From NCBI GenBank assembly GCA_021300015.1, contig JAJTFB010000012.1, positions 1 to 64,000 of the forward strand: DNA of 64,000 nt, in the 5' to 3' direction. The notes beneath the pieces were generated by a model that saw only the letters and a list, made by a program, of their open reading frames with translations, made no database searches and had not been told where the DNA came from. This document shows, piece by piece, positions 37,238-45,523 of this stretch (position 1 is the stretch's first letter; every line of letters starts with the position of its first letter). The stretch comes from Pirellula sp. (lineage in GTDB: Bacteria; Planctomycetota; Planctomycetia; Pirellulales; Pirellulaceae). Made by a program: the position numbers and the translations under genes.

Positions 37238-37564
37238 GTGTCGGTACGTATTCGTATGAAGCGGCTGGGCCGCAAAAGTCGACCTTTCTATCGCCTGTGC
37301 GCCATCGATCAACGTAGCCCTCGCGACGGTCGGGTCTTGGAAGAACTCGGTCACTACGATCCGATGTGCCGTGAGACCGATGCTCGAGCGATCCTCAAAG
37401 GGGATCGAATCGATTACTGGATGAGCGTCGGTGCTCAACCTAGCGACAACGTCCGTATCCTGATCACCAAGTACGGAACAAACGGCTCCCACCTGAACGC
37501 CCAACAAGAAGCACTCACTCGCCTCGGGCGTGGCAAACCTGCTAAAGTTCCGGCTCAGGCGTGA
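37238..37564 (+). CDS. rpsP: 30S ribosomal protein S16
   Basis: The GTG at 37238 gives a 108-residue protein starting with the family sequence SVRIRMKRLGRKSRPFYRL. It follows GGAGA at 37226-37230, so the upstream in-frame start at 37220 is unlikely. RPFYRLCAID and ELGHYDPM are characteristic of S16. The C-terminal tail is short and basic. The order ffh-rpsP-trmD is conserved in many bacteria, but rimM, commonly between rpsP and trmD, is absent. Confidence 0.97.
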   Translation: MSVRIRMKRLGRKSRPFYRLCAIDQRSPRDGRVLEELGHYDPMCRETDARAILKGDRIDYWMSVGAQPSDNVRILITKYGTNGSHLNAQQEALTRLGRGKPAKVPAQA

Positions 37565-37601
37565 GCTTTCGACGGTAAGCTTTAAGCAAGAAAAACAAGC
37601 A

Positions 37602-37633
37602 AGCGGCAGGACAATCGTCTTGGCCGCTTTTTT
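37602..37633 (+). terminator. Rho-independent terminator or attenuator between rpsP and trmD
   Basis: AGCGGC (37602-37607) pairs with GCCGCT (37623-37628), with further inner pairing (AGGAC / GTCTT), and is followed by a T6 run (37628-37633). It may end rpsP transcripts or reduce read-through into trmD. Confidence 0.88.
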
Positions 37634-37711
37634 CGTTTGCGGCTCGAAGTTCACTCGTTTGCGATCCTTGCCAAATTCACCACCAAACCCCTGAACCCTG
37701 ACCCTGGCTCT

Positions 37712-38416
37712 ATGCAAGCTTCCCTGCGGATCGATGTCGTGACCCTGTTCCCTGAGATCTTCTCCGGGTACTTGACCCAAAGCCTCTTGGCCAAAGCCAT
37801 CGACAAAGGGCTCATCGAGATCGCTATTCACAACCTCAGGGATTGGTCGGCCGATGAAAAACACCACAAAGTCGACGACCGACCCTATGGGGGAGGACCT
37901 GGCATGCTCATTTGCGTCGAGCCTGTCGTACGGTGTGTCGAGTCCCTCCGAGCGATCGATCCTAGACCTGCAGAATTGGTGTTGCTCACACCCCAGGGCC
38001 GTCGGCTCGATCAAACGATCGTCGAAGAATTTGCGCCCCGAGGCAGATTGATTCTTCTATGCGGACGCTACGAAGGCTTCGACCATCGCGTCGTCGAGAT
38101 CCTCAAGCCGACGGAACTGAGCGTCGGGGACTTTGTTCTCAACGGTGGCGAGGTCGCCGCGATGATCGTCATCGATGCTGCAATCCGACTCATCCCAGGT
38201 GTTCTCGGGGACGAACAGAGCAGTTGGGATGACTCTTTCTCACGAGGCAATCGCATCCTGGAATTCCCTCAATATACAAGACCTCCAGAATTCCGCGGCG
38301 CGAGCGTCCCGGAGGTTCTTCTGAGCGGAGATCACGGCAAGATCGCCGCTTGGCGCGCAGCCCAATCCGAACGACGGACCCGAGAAATACGCTCGGATTT
38401 GCTCGATCGATCCTAG
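37712..38416 (+). CDS. trmD: tRNA (guanine-N1-)-methyltransferase
   Basis: TrmD methylates G37 of tRNAs using SAM and has a trefoil-knot SPOUT fold. The 234-residue product starts MQASLRIDVVTLFPEIFSGY and contains DDRPYGGGPGM, CGRYEGFDHR, GDFVLNGGE and the typical tail PEVLLSGDHGKIAAWR. ATG 37712 is preferred over the frame start at 37637 because homology begins there. It follows the rpsP terminator. The gene downstream is unrelated, so rplS is not next as in many genomes. Confidence 0.97.
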   Translation: MQASLRIDVVTLFPEIFSGYLTQSLLAKAIDKGLIEIAIHNLRDWSADEKHHKVDDRPYGGGPGMLICVEPVVRCVESLRAIDPRPAELVLLTPQGRRLDQTIVEEFAPRGRLILLCGRYEGFDHRVVEILKPTELSVGDFVLNGGEVAAMIVIDAAIRLIPGVLGDEQSSWDDSFSRGNRILEFPQYTRPPEFRGASVPEVLLSGDHGKIAAWRAAQSERRTREIRSDLLDRS

Positions 38417-38505
38417 AGTCCCGTGCGCAATGCTCAATGCGGCGGACTAAACTGGATGCCACCAACGCCCTTTCCTGCCAACCCCTTGCGCCCCGGGACC
38501 ATCGC

Positions 38506-40017
38506 ATGCGCCGCCATCCACTTCTCTACCAACTCAACACCCGAGTTTTCTTAACGCATCTGTCTAATCGACTCGGACGCAAGGCAACCTTAGCGGACAT
38601 CCCGGAGTCGTTCTTGAACGAACTGGTCGACAAGGGGGTCCATATCCTCTGGTTGCTGAGTGTCTGGACGACAGGTCCTCGCTCTGAAAAAGAATCGCGG
38701 AGCAACCCTCAATGGATGCGTCAGTTCGAGCTTATGCTCGAGGATCTACAACCCCAAGACATCGGCGGTTCTGGATTCGCCATCGCGGACTATCGCGTTA
38801 GCGAACCCATCGGTGGATCGAAGGAACTCTCGCAACTGCGAGATCGATTGAACCAACGAGGTATTCGCTTGATGCTCGACTTTGTCCCGAACCATATGGG
38901 ACTCGACCATCCATGGCTGAACTCCCATCCGGAGTATTTGATCCAAGCGACCCAAGAGCAGCTAGACGAGCAGCCACAAAATTACTTTCAGGATGAAGTC
39001 TCTGGCAAGATCTTTGCCCACGGTCGCGATCCATACTTTGACGGTTGGTCCGATACGGTGCAACTGGATTATTCAAACAGCGATCTGCGCTCGCAAATGC
39101 AGTCTGCGCTGCTGGCCATAGCAGGCCAATGCGATGCGGTCCGATGCGACATGGCCATGCTATTGACCCCGAGGGTCTTCGAACGCACCTGGGGCCGGTC
39201 GATGAGAGAGTTTTGGGGACCTGCGATCCGCGCGGTCAAGGCTCGCTACCCAGGCTTTGAATTCCTGGCCGAAGTCTACTGGGATATGGAATGGGAACTG
39301 CAAGAAGAAGGCTTCGATTACTGCTACGACAAACGGCTTTACGACCGATTGAAAGATCGCGACTTCGTCGGGGTTCGCAATCACTTGAAAGCCGATATCG
39401 CTTACCAATCGAAACTTGCAAGGTTTCTGGAAAACCACGATGAACCTCGCGCCGCAAGCGCACTGGATTGGTCGTTGCATCAACCCGCAGCCATCGCCAC
39501 GTATTTATCTCCAGGCTTGAGGTTCTTTCATCATGGACAGTGGCAGGGGAATCGGACCAAGATCTCGCCCCACTTGATCCGTGCCCCAGACGAAATTGTC
39601 GATCCGTCGATCGAACTTTTTTATAACAAAATTGTCGCCTTGCTCGATGACCCAATCTTCCATCATGGGGACTGGGAGTTGCTCAATATCGAGCGCGCTT
39701 GGGAAGAAAACTGGAGTTCGGATTGCCTATTGTCCTGGGTCTGGCACGAGCCCCAGAGCCGACGAGTCGTCGTTTGTGTGGTGAACCTAGCCGAGCACGA
39801 GGCACAAGGTCGGATACACATCCCGGAATGGCTGAGGGACAAGTCCACCGACACATGGAAAAACCTCTGGAGCGACGAACCCTTCGAGATGCCCAGCGAT
39901 CAATGGGATGCTGGCTGGTGGACGTTGCACGCGCAAGGCTCACAGATCATCGTTGTCGCAAACGCCATGGACCGCATGCTTGAGCATTCTTGCGTCGCTC
40001 CGTCCGAGAAAGCTTGA
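38506..40017 (+). CDS. GH13 alpha-amylase family enzyme
   Basis: A 503-residue GH13 protein without a signal peptide. Motifs are DFVPNHMG (region I), AVRCDMAML with the nucleophile Asp (region II), FLAEVYWD with the acid/base Glu (region III), and LENHDEPRA (region IV). ATG 38506 gives the natural start (MRRHPLLYQLNTR); the frame extends upstream to 38350 but overlaps trmD there. Specificity cannot be assigned from these motifs. Its 3' end overlaps the convergent DUF2235 gene by 71 bp. Confidence 0.92.
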   Translation: MRRHPLLYQLNTRVFLTHLSNRLGRKATLADIPESFLNELVDKGVHILWLLSVWTTGPRSEKESRSNPQWMRQFELMLEDLQPQDIGGSGFAIADYRVSEPIGGSKELSQLRDRLNQRGIRLMLDFVPNHMGLDHPWLNSHPEYLIQATQEQLDEQPQNYFQDEVSGKIFAHGRDPYFDGWSDTVQLDYSNSDLRSQMQSALLAIAGQCDAVRCDMAMLLTPRVFERTWGRSMREFWGPAIRAVKARYPGFEFLAEVYWDMEWELQEEGFDYCYDKRLYDRLKDRDFVGVRNHLKADIAYQSKLARFLENHDEPRAASALDWSLHQPAAIATYLSPGLRFFHHGQWQGNRTKISPHLIRAPDEIVDPSIELFYNKIVALLDDPIFHHGDWELLNIERAWEENWSSDCLLSWVWHEPQSRRVVVCVVNLAEHEAQGRIHIPEWLRDKSTDTWKNLWSDEPFEMPSDQWDAGWWTLHAQGSQIIVVANAMDRMLEHSCVAPSEKA

Positions 40018-41059
40018 GCCGATCGATCACCTCTAGAAGGTTTTTCGGAGCGTACTTTCTCTGCTCGAGTCGGTTGCATTTGGAGTCTGGGCAAAAATCA
40101 CTCTGGGCTAAACCCATCCGATCCACGACCGAGGGATGGAGCGTCTCACCGGTATCACTCCTTTGCGCAATGGAACGCGTGTGATAACCCCATAGCCAAT
40201 CCCAAGTTTTCGCCTCGTCGTTGCTCCACGAATCAAAACAAGGTCGATAATGCGACAGGTATTCCCAGTCCAACTCCAATCCCAACCCCTCGGCGCGTTC
40301 GCACATCCAATGCAACGCCTCATTGGCTAATCCATCTGGGTTGTAACTTCCACCCACATTCGCGTGCGCGCCGGCAAACCAAGCTTGCTCTAAATCCCCG
40401 GTCCAACCCTCGGGTCTTTGCCATAGCTCGGGCTTGAAAGCCACCCGACGCTCATCGATGGCCAGGGCCTGATAGGCATGTTTGATCGAATCGTTAAGCC
40501 CAACATCGTGATGCGCAGCGTCTTGCAACGCTCCTACCGTATCCCATACACCGATGAGCTTGATCTCGGGGCAGGTGCCGCGCTGGCCGACTTTGCTGAA
40601 AACCCGATTCCATTCCAAACTCCCCTCCTGAACTCGAAAGTCGTAACAGCGGTACAACTCCGGCACAAAATAATCCGAGTCCTTTGGCACCAAGCCGGCA
40701 TAGTTCATGAACCCGGCTAAAGTTCTGACAGAGTAAGCGCCACGACTGAATCCAAAAAAATAGAGATCATCCCCAGGCGAATAGTTGTACAACAAGAACC
40801 GGTACAAATTCCTCACATTGGCCTTGAGCCCCTGCCCGGTCGCCGCATTCAAATAGTATCTCGAAAAACCCTCGTCCTGTTCTTTGATCCCCAACCCTTC
40901 CAAGTAATAAACGACCTGATGGGTTCCATCGCTGGCCGTGGGCAAGACGGCCCTGGCTAGCTTGGTAACGTTGGTTGGGTGACGTCGGTTCGTCTTTGTA
41001 TCAATCAAATGGTCTCGGTTATTCCAAGTCCCATCGGCACAAAGGACAATTCGCTTCAT
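39947..41059 (-). CDS. DUF2235 alpha/beta hydrolase (Tle1-like phospholipase family)
   Basis: The 370-residue protein starts RIVLCADGTWNN, typical of DUF2235. The nucleophile elbow is GFSRGAYS; the acidic residue lies in VWDTVGA and the catalytic His in GAHANVGG, so the Ser-Asp-His set is complete. DUF2235 includes type VI secretion lipases, but no secretion genes or signal peptide are nearby. It is last in a same-strand run with an MBL-fold hydrolase and a gluzincin (45 bp after the former). Its end runs 71 bp into the convergent amylase gene. A cytoplasmic hydrolase effector is possible; substrate unknown. Confidence 0.88.
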   Translation of the reverse strand: MKRIVLCADGTWNNRDHLIDTKTNRRHPTNVTKLARAVLPTASDGTHQVVYYLEGLGIKEQDEGFSRYYLNAATGQGLKANVRNLYRFLLYNYSPGDDLYFFGFSRGAYSVRTLAGFMNYAGLVPKDSDYFVPELYRCYDFRVQEGSLEWNRVFSKVGQRGTCPEIKLIGVWDTVGALQDAAHHDVGLNDSIKHAYQALAIDERRVAFKPELWQRPEGWTGDLEQAWFAGAHANVGGSYNPDGLANEALHWMCERAEGLGLELDWEYLSHYRPCFDSWSNDEAKTWDWLWGYHTRSIAQRSDTGETLHPSVVDRMGLAQSDFCPDSKCNRLEQRKYAPKNLLEVIDRLKLSRTERRKNAQACGPWRLRQR

Positions 41060-41104
41060 AGTCTGTTGTTCCGTTTCTCTAAGCCTTGCAATACGACACG
41101 AAGC

Positions 41105-42514
41105 CTATCGGTCGCCCGGTTCAAACTCCACCTCGATGTACCGCTGCCCAATCTCCGATAATTCGGCTTCAAGATCGGTTCGCAATGGCTGCGGACTCGA
41201 CAGATAAGGCTTCTCCCGATCCCTATAAAGATCCTCGGATGACTTCGCATTCCTCACCCAAATTGTGCTCGGATCGATCCCCTGGTCCTGCAGGCTCTGG
41301 GCGTAGTTACGAACGCTACCGAGGCGTCTTCCGAGCTCGAGCAACAGCCTTCCGTCGGGAATCGTCTCTTCGCGACGCCGTTCGGTCGAGAGAATGGCGC
41401 TGGCCTTGGGCTTTCCTCGCTTGGGAACAGGGAGCAAGGTATCCAAAAGACTCCCGATGCCGACGTTCGCTTGGGACTTCTTTCGCTTCGCCTCGTCCAT
41501 GATCCAAGGGGTCGAGTTGGCGCTTCCGTGATGCCCAACCTTGAGAAAATCGATCGGCTCGGACAAATGCTTTTTGTAATGCATCTCCCACATCACATTC
41601 CAGCTCCCATTTCGCTTACCCTCTGCGTATTCGCCGTTCCACTCCGCATCCCCCACAAACAGCAGCCTGCGTTTGCGCCAAGTGATCATCAGGACCACGC
41701 TCAAATTGTTCTGGATCGAAGACTCCAATCTCGCAAACTCCAATCCGTTGGACTCCATCCGCGAACGCAGTTTCTCGAAATCTCCGCGGCTGATGTTCTT
41801 AGGGATGAGCGCTTTAGGGTCAGCCGCATCCGCCTGGAACCCTTTGGATCGAGCTTCGGCAACCCCGGACGAAAACCTTTGGAGCAACCCGTCAGCCTGC
41901 TTGCCAAGATAATAATGGTCGATGTCCCTCTCGGGACCCAAGACATCGATCGATGTTCCAGGGGGAAGGTTTTCCACCCCCAACTCTTTGGCATTCATTC
42001 CACTATGAACAAACTTGGGCTCAATCTGATTTTTCTTCGGCAGCGTTTCGAGGATCAGCTTCTCAGCATTTTCGTTCGTTGCGGAGAAAAAGGATGCAAG
42101 CTGCGCAACATCCCCTCGGAGTCGCTTGCTGCTTGCTAATAGCTTACCCATACTCATTTGCGCCAATGACCGAACTTGCCGCACTTTCTTGGCCTGCGGG
42201 TGCGCTGGGTCCATGCCAACGCTGATCCAAATATTTCGGACTTGGATGTCCTCGAACCAAGCGGCCTCGAACCCCTTCAAATGGTCAGCGTGACGATGGG
42301 TCGCGACGATCAGATCAAGCCTCTTTTTGCCAGGTATCTCCGAATCGGGAAGCTCGCTCTTGAGGTGCTCGATCGCCTGCCTCAAGAGCTTGATGCTACC
42401 TAAGGTCCCGCAATCGATCAGGATATGGAAGCCTCCATCTCGATTCGGGATCCGAACATAGATGCAATCACCAAAACCGACGTTGTAAGCACGTACTAGT
42501 AGCTTAGATTCCAT
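41105..42514 (-). CDS. ComEC/Rec2-like MBL-fold metallohydrolase
   Basis: The 469-residue protein has the soluble metallo-beta-lactamase fold as in ComEC C-terminal domains: VGFGDCIYV and ILIDCG near the start, the zinc motif THRHADHLKG (about 92-101), the RLLFVGDAE segment near 295, and the KVGHHGSA motif near 335. No membrane helices are seen, so it is a stand-alone cytoplasmic hydrolase. Its start overlaps the end of the upstream gluzincin gene by 19 bp and follows GGAGAG. Nucleic acid or nucleotide hydrolysis is plausible. The basic C-terminal third is unassigned. Confidence 0.85.
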   Translation of the reverse strand: MESKLLVRAYNVGFGDCIYVRIPNRDGGFHILIDCGTLGSIKLLRQAIEHLKSELPDSEIPGKKRLDLIVATHRHADHLKGFEAAWFEDIQVRNIWISVGMDPAHPQAKKVRQVRSLAQMSMGKLLASSKRLRGDVAQLASFFSATNENAEKLILETLPKKNQIEPKFVHSGMNAKELGVENLPPGTSIDVLGPERDIDHYYLGKQADGLLQRFSSGVAEARSKGFQADAADPKALIPKNISRGDFEKLRSRMESNGLEFARLESSIQNNLSVVLMITWRKRRLLFVGDAEWNGEYAEGKRNGSWNVMWEMHYKKHLSEPIDFLKVGHHGSANSTPWIMDEAKRKKSQANVGIGSLLDTLLPVPKRGKPKASAILSTERRREETIPDGRLLLELGRRLGSVRNYAQSLQDQGIDPSTIWVRNAKSSEDLYRDREKPYLSSPQPLRTDLEAELSEIGQRYIEVEFEPGDR

Positions 42515-44556
42515 GGACGCTCTCCGAGGGAGTCTGTGTCGTGGTCAAGATTTCCAAGATTCCGACCCGCGAAGTGACCGTGGGGGGTGCGCTCAAAACG
42601 GATCGACCCATCGGGCATCGACAGCGCGATCAATGGCGGAATACCGCGTCCGAGGATCCCAAAGTCCGTCCCGACGATACTTCCGATTTCCCCTTGTGAG
42701 ATTTGGATCGCAAGATCCTCAAGGAACTTCTCGCGTCGGACTTGCCCCGACTCGATCGCCGCTTGCCAGAGTCGATCGATGCTCCGTTTGCTCTCTTCGC
42801 TCGTTGGGCTCTCTATGCTCGGCGAATTTTCTATGCTCGGCGAATTTTCTATGCTCGGCGAATTCGCTTTACTCTTGTTGCTGAGCGGCCGGTCTGAATA
42901 AGTGCGCGAGCCCGGTTTGGCAGACCAACTGAGAATGTTCCCTGAGTGGTCAAACACCAGTGTTCCACCGCAAAGCATCGCCGTTTGCATCGACTGGTAT
43001 TGTCCGAAACGCTCGCCAAGGAGTTCGACATCTTCACTCCAAAGGTACTGCAAGACGAACTGCTTACCTAAGGGCCGATTGCTCTCATCGAGCTTGTCCG
43101 TTTCGTAAAGATCGATCACCGTAAAATCGCAGTTCAATGGAATCAGGAGCTCCTGGCGGTTATCGTCCAAGAGTCGGTAAGCCGACTCGGGAGACCCTAT
43201 GATTTGCTCGATACTGCGACGGATAGTTAGCCGACGTGGTCGATACATGAGGCGTTCGAAATTCCTAGCTCGCTCGATGGCTTCATGCGGGGCCTCAGGG
43301 CCTTCACCGCCGTAGCGATCCTCTAGAATAAAACGGTCCGAGTGTTTGAGAGATTGAACATCGAGCACGTCAAAAATCCCACGATCTCGAAAAGCTTGGG
43401 AGATGACCGATATCCATTGGTTGTTGTCCGCAGGATCGCACTGCTGGTGCCATCGGCAGATGGCGAAAGCATAATCGCGAAAACTGATGTCGACCGGTGG
43501 TAGCAAATCGAGCGATTGGAGAGTGAGTCGACGCAGGGTATTGGTCGCGTTCCAAAAAACTTGACGGGGCGTTCGGCTCTTTGTGTTTTTACTGCCATTC
43601 CATTTCTTACCCATGCCGGTGAGGATATCGAAGATCGCCCCGGAGAGAACCTCGGACAAATCGTGATGGCTTGTCGTCCCACCCATGCTTTTCATCGTCT
43701 GCTGATTCTTAAAGGAACGCAGATAAGGCCGTCCGGCAAGCGCCTGCCCAAACCTCTGTGCCAATTGCTGAAAATCCGTAGCGTTCTGGAATTCACCTTC
43801 GCTCGCCTTGGCAGACTGTTGCCGGAGTTCCTTGTCCTGCAGGCAAACAATCAGTGCGCTCAGGTCGCCAAAAAACTCGTGGAAGGCGTTCGATTCGACA
43901 GAGGGACTGGCATAGAGTCGAGGGCGAATCCCATCGAGCAATGCATGACCGAATTCATGCGCGACAATATGAATCGATCGGCAAGTGTATTCGATCTGGC
44001 CCTGAGCATTCTCGTAGTAATAGAACTGCAGTGACTTGCTCTGACGATCATAGTAAGCGTTCTGATCATAACCTGCGTGGGGGACGAGAATCAGTCGGCT
44101 TCCCTCAAAGGCCCACGGAATCACTCGGCCGAGCGCATTGCCATGTTGAAACATCTCCAGAGCTCGCCCTAGCAATGCCCAAATGCTAACTTGGTCTCTC
44201 TGAAGATCGCTCTGGGCTTGGAATTGCCTGCGCTCATCCTGCCATTGCGCGGGTGGTTCGATGGTTTCCGCATCGTTGTCGTAATCGACCACTGCGAATC
44301 GAGAGCTCGTCGGTCCGTCTGCCATGTTGGGCTCCCAGGGGGCTCGGATGGTGTCGATCGAACGCCCCTCTGAGATCGGATCCAGCAGAAAAGGATCATC
44401 AAAACTGGTGGGGTGCTCCAGATAATTGAGCTTCTCCCTCAAGGACTTAGGGAGTTGATTCGACTGGGTGTAGAGACTTATCCGCTCTTCTTTACTTAAG
44501 AATACCTTGGAGCTTTCCGCCTGAGATTTCGACCGACTGGATTTCTTTGGACTCAA
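42496..44556 (-). CDS. Thermolysin-like (M4-type) gluzincin peptidase, cytoplasmic
   Basis: A 686-residue protein with no signal peptide. It has a gluzincin zinc site: HEFGH (H200-E201-H204) and a second-ligand Glu in FHEFFGDLS (E227, with D231 at the thermolysin spacing). The N-terminal about 60 residues are basic then mixed; the C-terminal half (about 380-686) has no recognised domain and includes NSPSIE repeated in tandem near 591-607. It starts at a TTG with GGAG 8 bases upstream. It is first in a three-gene run and overlaps the MBL gene by 19 bp. The missing signal peptide sets it apart from secreted thermolysins. Targets unknown. Confidence 0.82.
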   Translation of the reverse strand: MSPKKSSRSKSQAESSKVFLSKEERISLYTQSNQLPKSLREKLNYLEHPTSFDDPFLLDPISEGRSIDTIRAPWEPNMADGPTSSRFAVVDYDNDAETIEPPAQWQDERRQFQAQSDLQRDQVSIWALLGRALEMFQHGNALGRVIPWAFEGSRLILVPHAGYDQNAYYDRQSKSLQFYYYENAQGQIEYTCRSIHIVAHEFGHALLDGIRPRLYASPSVESNAFHEFFGDLSALIVCLQDKELRQQSAKASEGEFQNATDFQQLAQRFGQALAGRPYLRSFKNQQTMKSMGGTTSHHDLSEVLSGAIFDILTGMGKKWNGSKNTKSRTPRQVFWNATNTLRRLTLQSLDLLPPVDISFRDYAFAICRWHQQCDPADNNQWISVISQAFRDRGIFDVLDVQSLKHSDRFILEDRYGGEGPEAPHEAIERARNFERLMYRPRRLTIRRSIEQIIGSPESAYRLLDDNRQELLIPLNCDFTVIDLYETDKLDESNRPLGKQFVLQYLWSEDVELLGERFGQYQSMQTAMLCGGTLVFDHSGNILSWSAKPGSRTYSDRPLSNKSKANSPSIENSPSIENSPSIESPTSEESKRSIDRLWQAAIESGQVRREKFLEDLAIQISQGEIGSIVGTDFGILGRGIPPLIALSMPDGSIRFERTPHGHFAGRNLGNLDHDTDSLGERPWNLSY
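42798..42852. repeat. In-frame 18-bp tandem repeat inside the gluzincin gene
   Basis: Three near-identical copies of an 18-base unit (TCTATGCTCGGCGAATTT on plus) encode the NSPSIE repeats in the linker. The repeat preserves the frame and may vary in number between strains. Confidence 0.8.
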
Positions 44557-44662
44557 GGCTTCCGCTCCGAATTTCTAGGCTGGAATCTACAGGACAATTA
44601 TAGTGTTTTTTGCATCGGTCTCCAACGTTCGGCTGCGATGTGACTTGTAAAAAAAGAAACCG

Positions 44663-44877
44663 CTAAGACGCCGCCGCTTGCGCGCCATGGTAGATCGATT
44701 GTCCCCAATCGATCGGAGCCTCAAACCACCGTAGCCTGTAAGACGAAACAGCCATAAGACGCCGCCGCTTGAGCGTCGCGACGAGCCATTGGGGACAATG
44801 GCTCTACACTCCAAACCGAAAAATCTAAGTCGCCGCCGCTTGCGCCTCGGGCCGAGCCATTGGGGACAATGGCTCTA
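44663..44877. repeat. Three REP-like hairpin repeat units
   Basis: Units at about 44663-44718, 44754-44806 and 44824-44877 share TAAG(A/T)CGCCGCCGCTTG followed by a hairpin. The hairpins are GATCGATTG-TCCC-CAATCGATC (44693-44714) and GAGCCATTG-GGGA-CAATGGCTC (44783-44804 and 44854-44875), each with a perfect 9-bp stem. They fill the 336-bp gap between the DUF420 gene and the gluzincin; I see no gene there. Confidence 0.85.
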
Positions 44878-44892
44878 CCAATCATCCGACCA

Positions 44893-45447
44893 TCAATGCT
44901 GATAGTAAGGCGATATCATCCAATAAGCGATCACGCCAGTGATCGAGACGTATAGCCAGATCGGATAAGCGAACTTGGCAATCCGACGATGCTGATCAAA
45001 CCGTTTCAGAAGGGCAAACCACAAGGCTCGAAGTACCAGGGGCAAAACCACCAAAGACAATAGGATGTGCGACAGAAGGACAAAGTAATAAACCGCCCTT
45101 ATCCAACCCTCGCCCCCAAACCTCGTCGATGGGTTCGTCAGATGGTACAGAACATAGCAAACCAAAAAACCCGCCCCGAGGCCAAAGGCCGTGAGCATTG
45201 CGCTTCGATGCATCGCCACATTCCCCACTCGAATGCAAATCCAACCGATGACCAAAACCGCACTCGTGACCATGTTGATCGCGCCGATGCAATGAGGCAA
45301 TTGCTTGGTCCAACTCCCTAAATCAAATTTTGTCGGTATGGCCAACAATAGGGCAACCACCAAAGGGATCGCGATGGACAAACCATTGGCCACCAGCATC
45401 GCTTGGCGATCGGAGGCAAAAAACGGTGTAGATGGTCGATTCGTCAT
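44893..45447 (-). CDS. DUF420 membrane protein (CtaM/YozB-like)
   Basis: The 184-residue protein has five to six hydrophobic helices with conserved histidines (PHCIGAIN, MHRSAM, LYHL, SHILLS) and ends FAYPIWLYVSITGVIAYWMI, matching DUF420. In Bacillus and Staphylococcus the family (CtaM) is needed for heme-copper oxidase biogenesis. No oxidase genes are seen nearby. It lies 76 bp downstream of mtnA on the same strand. Confidence 0.85.
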   Translation of the reverse strand: MTNRPSTPFFASDRQAMLVANGLSIAIPLVVALLLAIPTKFDLGSWTKQLPHCIGAINMVTSAVLVIGWICIRVGNVAMHRSAMLTAFGLGAGFLVCYVLYHLTNPSTRFGGEGWIRAVYYFVLLSHILLSLVVLPLVLRALWFALLKRFDQHRRIAKFAYPIWLYVSITGVIAYWMISPYYQH

Positions 45448-45523
45448 GGTGAGTTGGATCTGAGGGATTCGTTTCGGCTTTGCCGAGGAAGGAGGTTCAA
45501 GGGACAGGCTCGCTGGTTATTAT

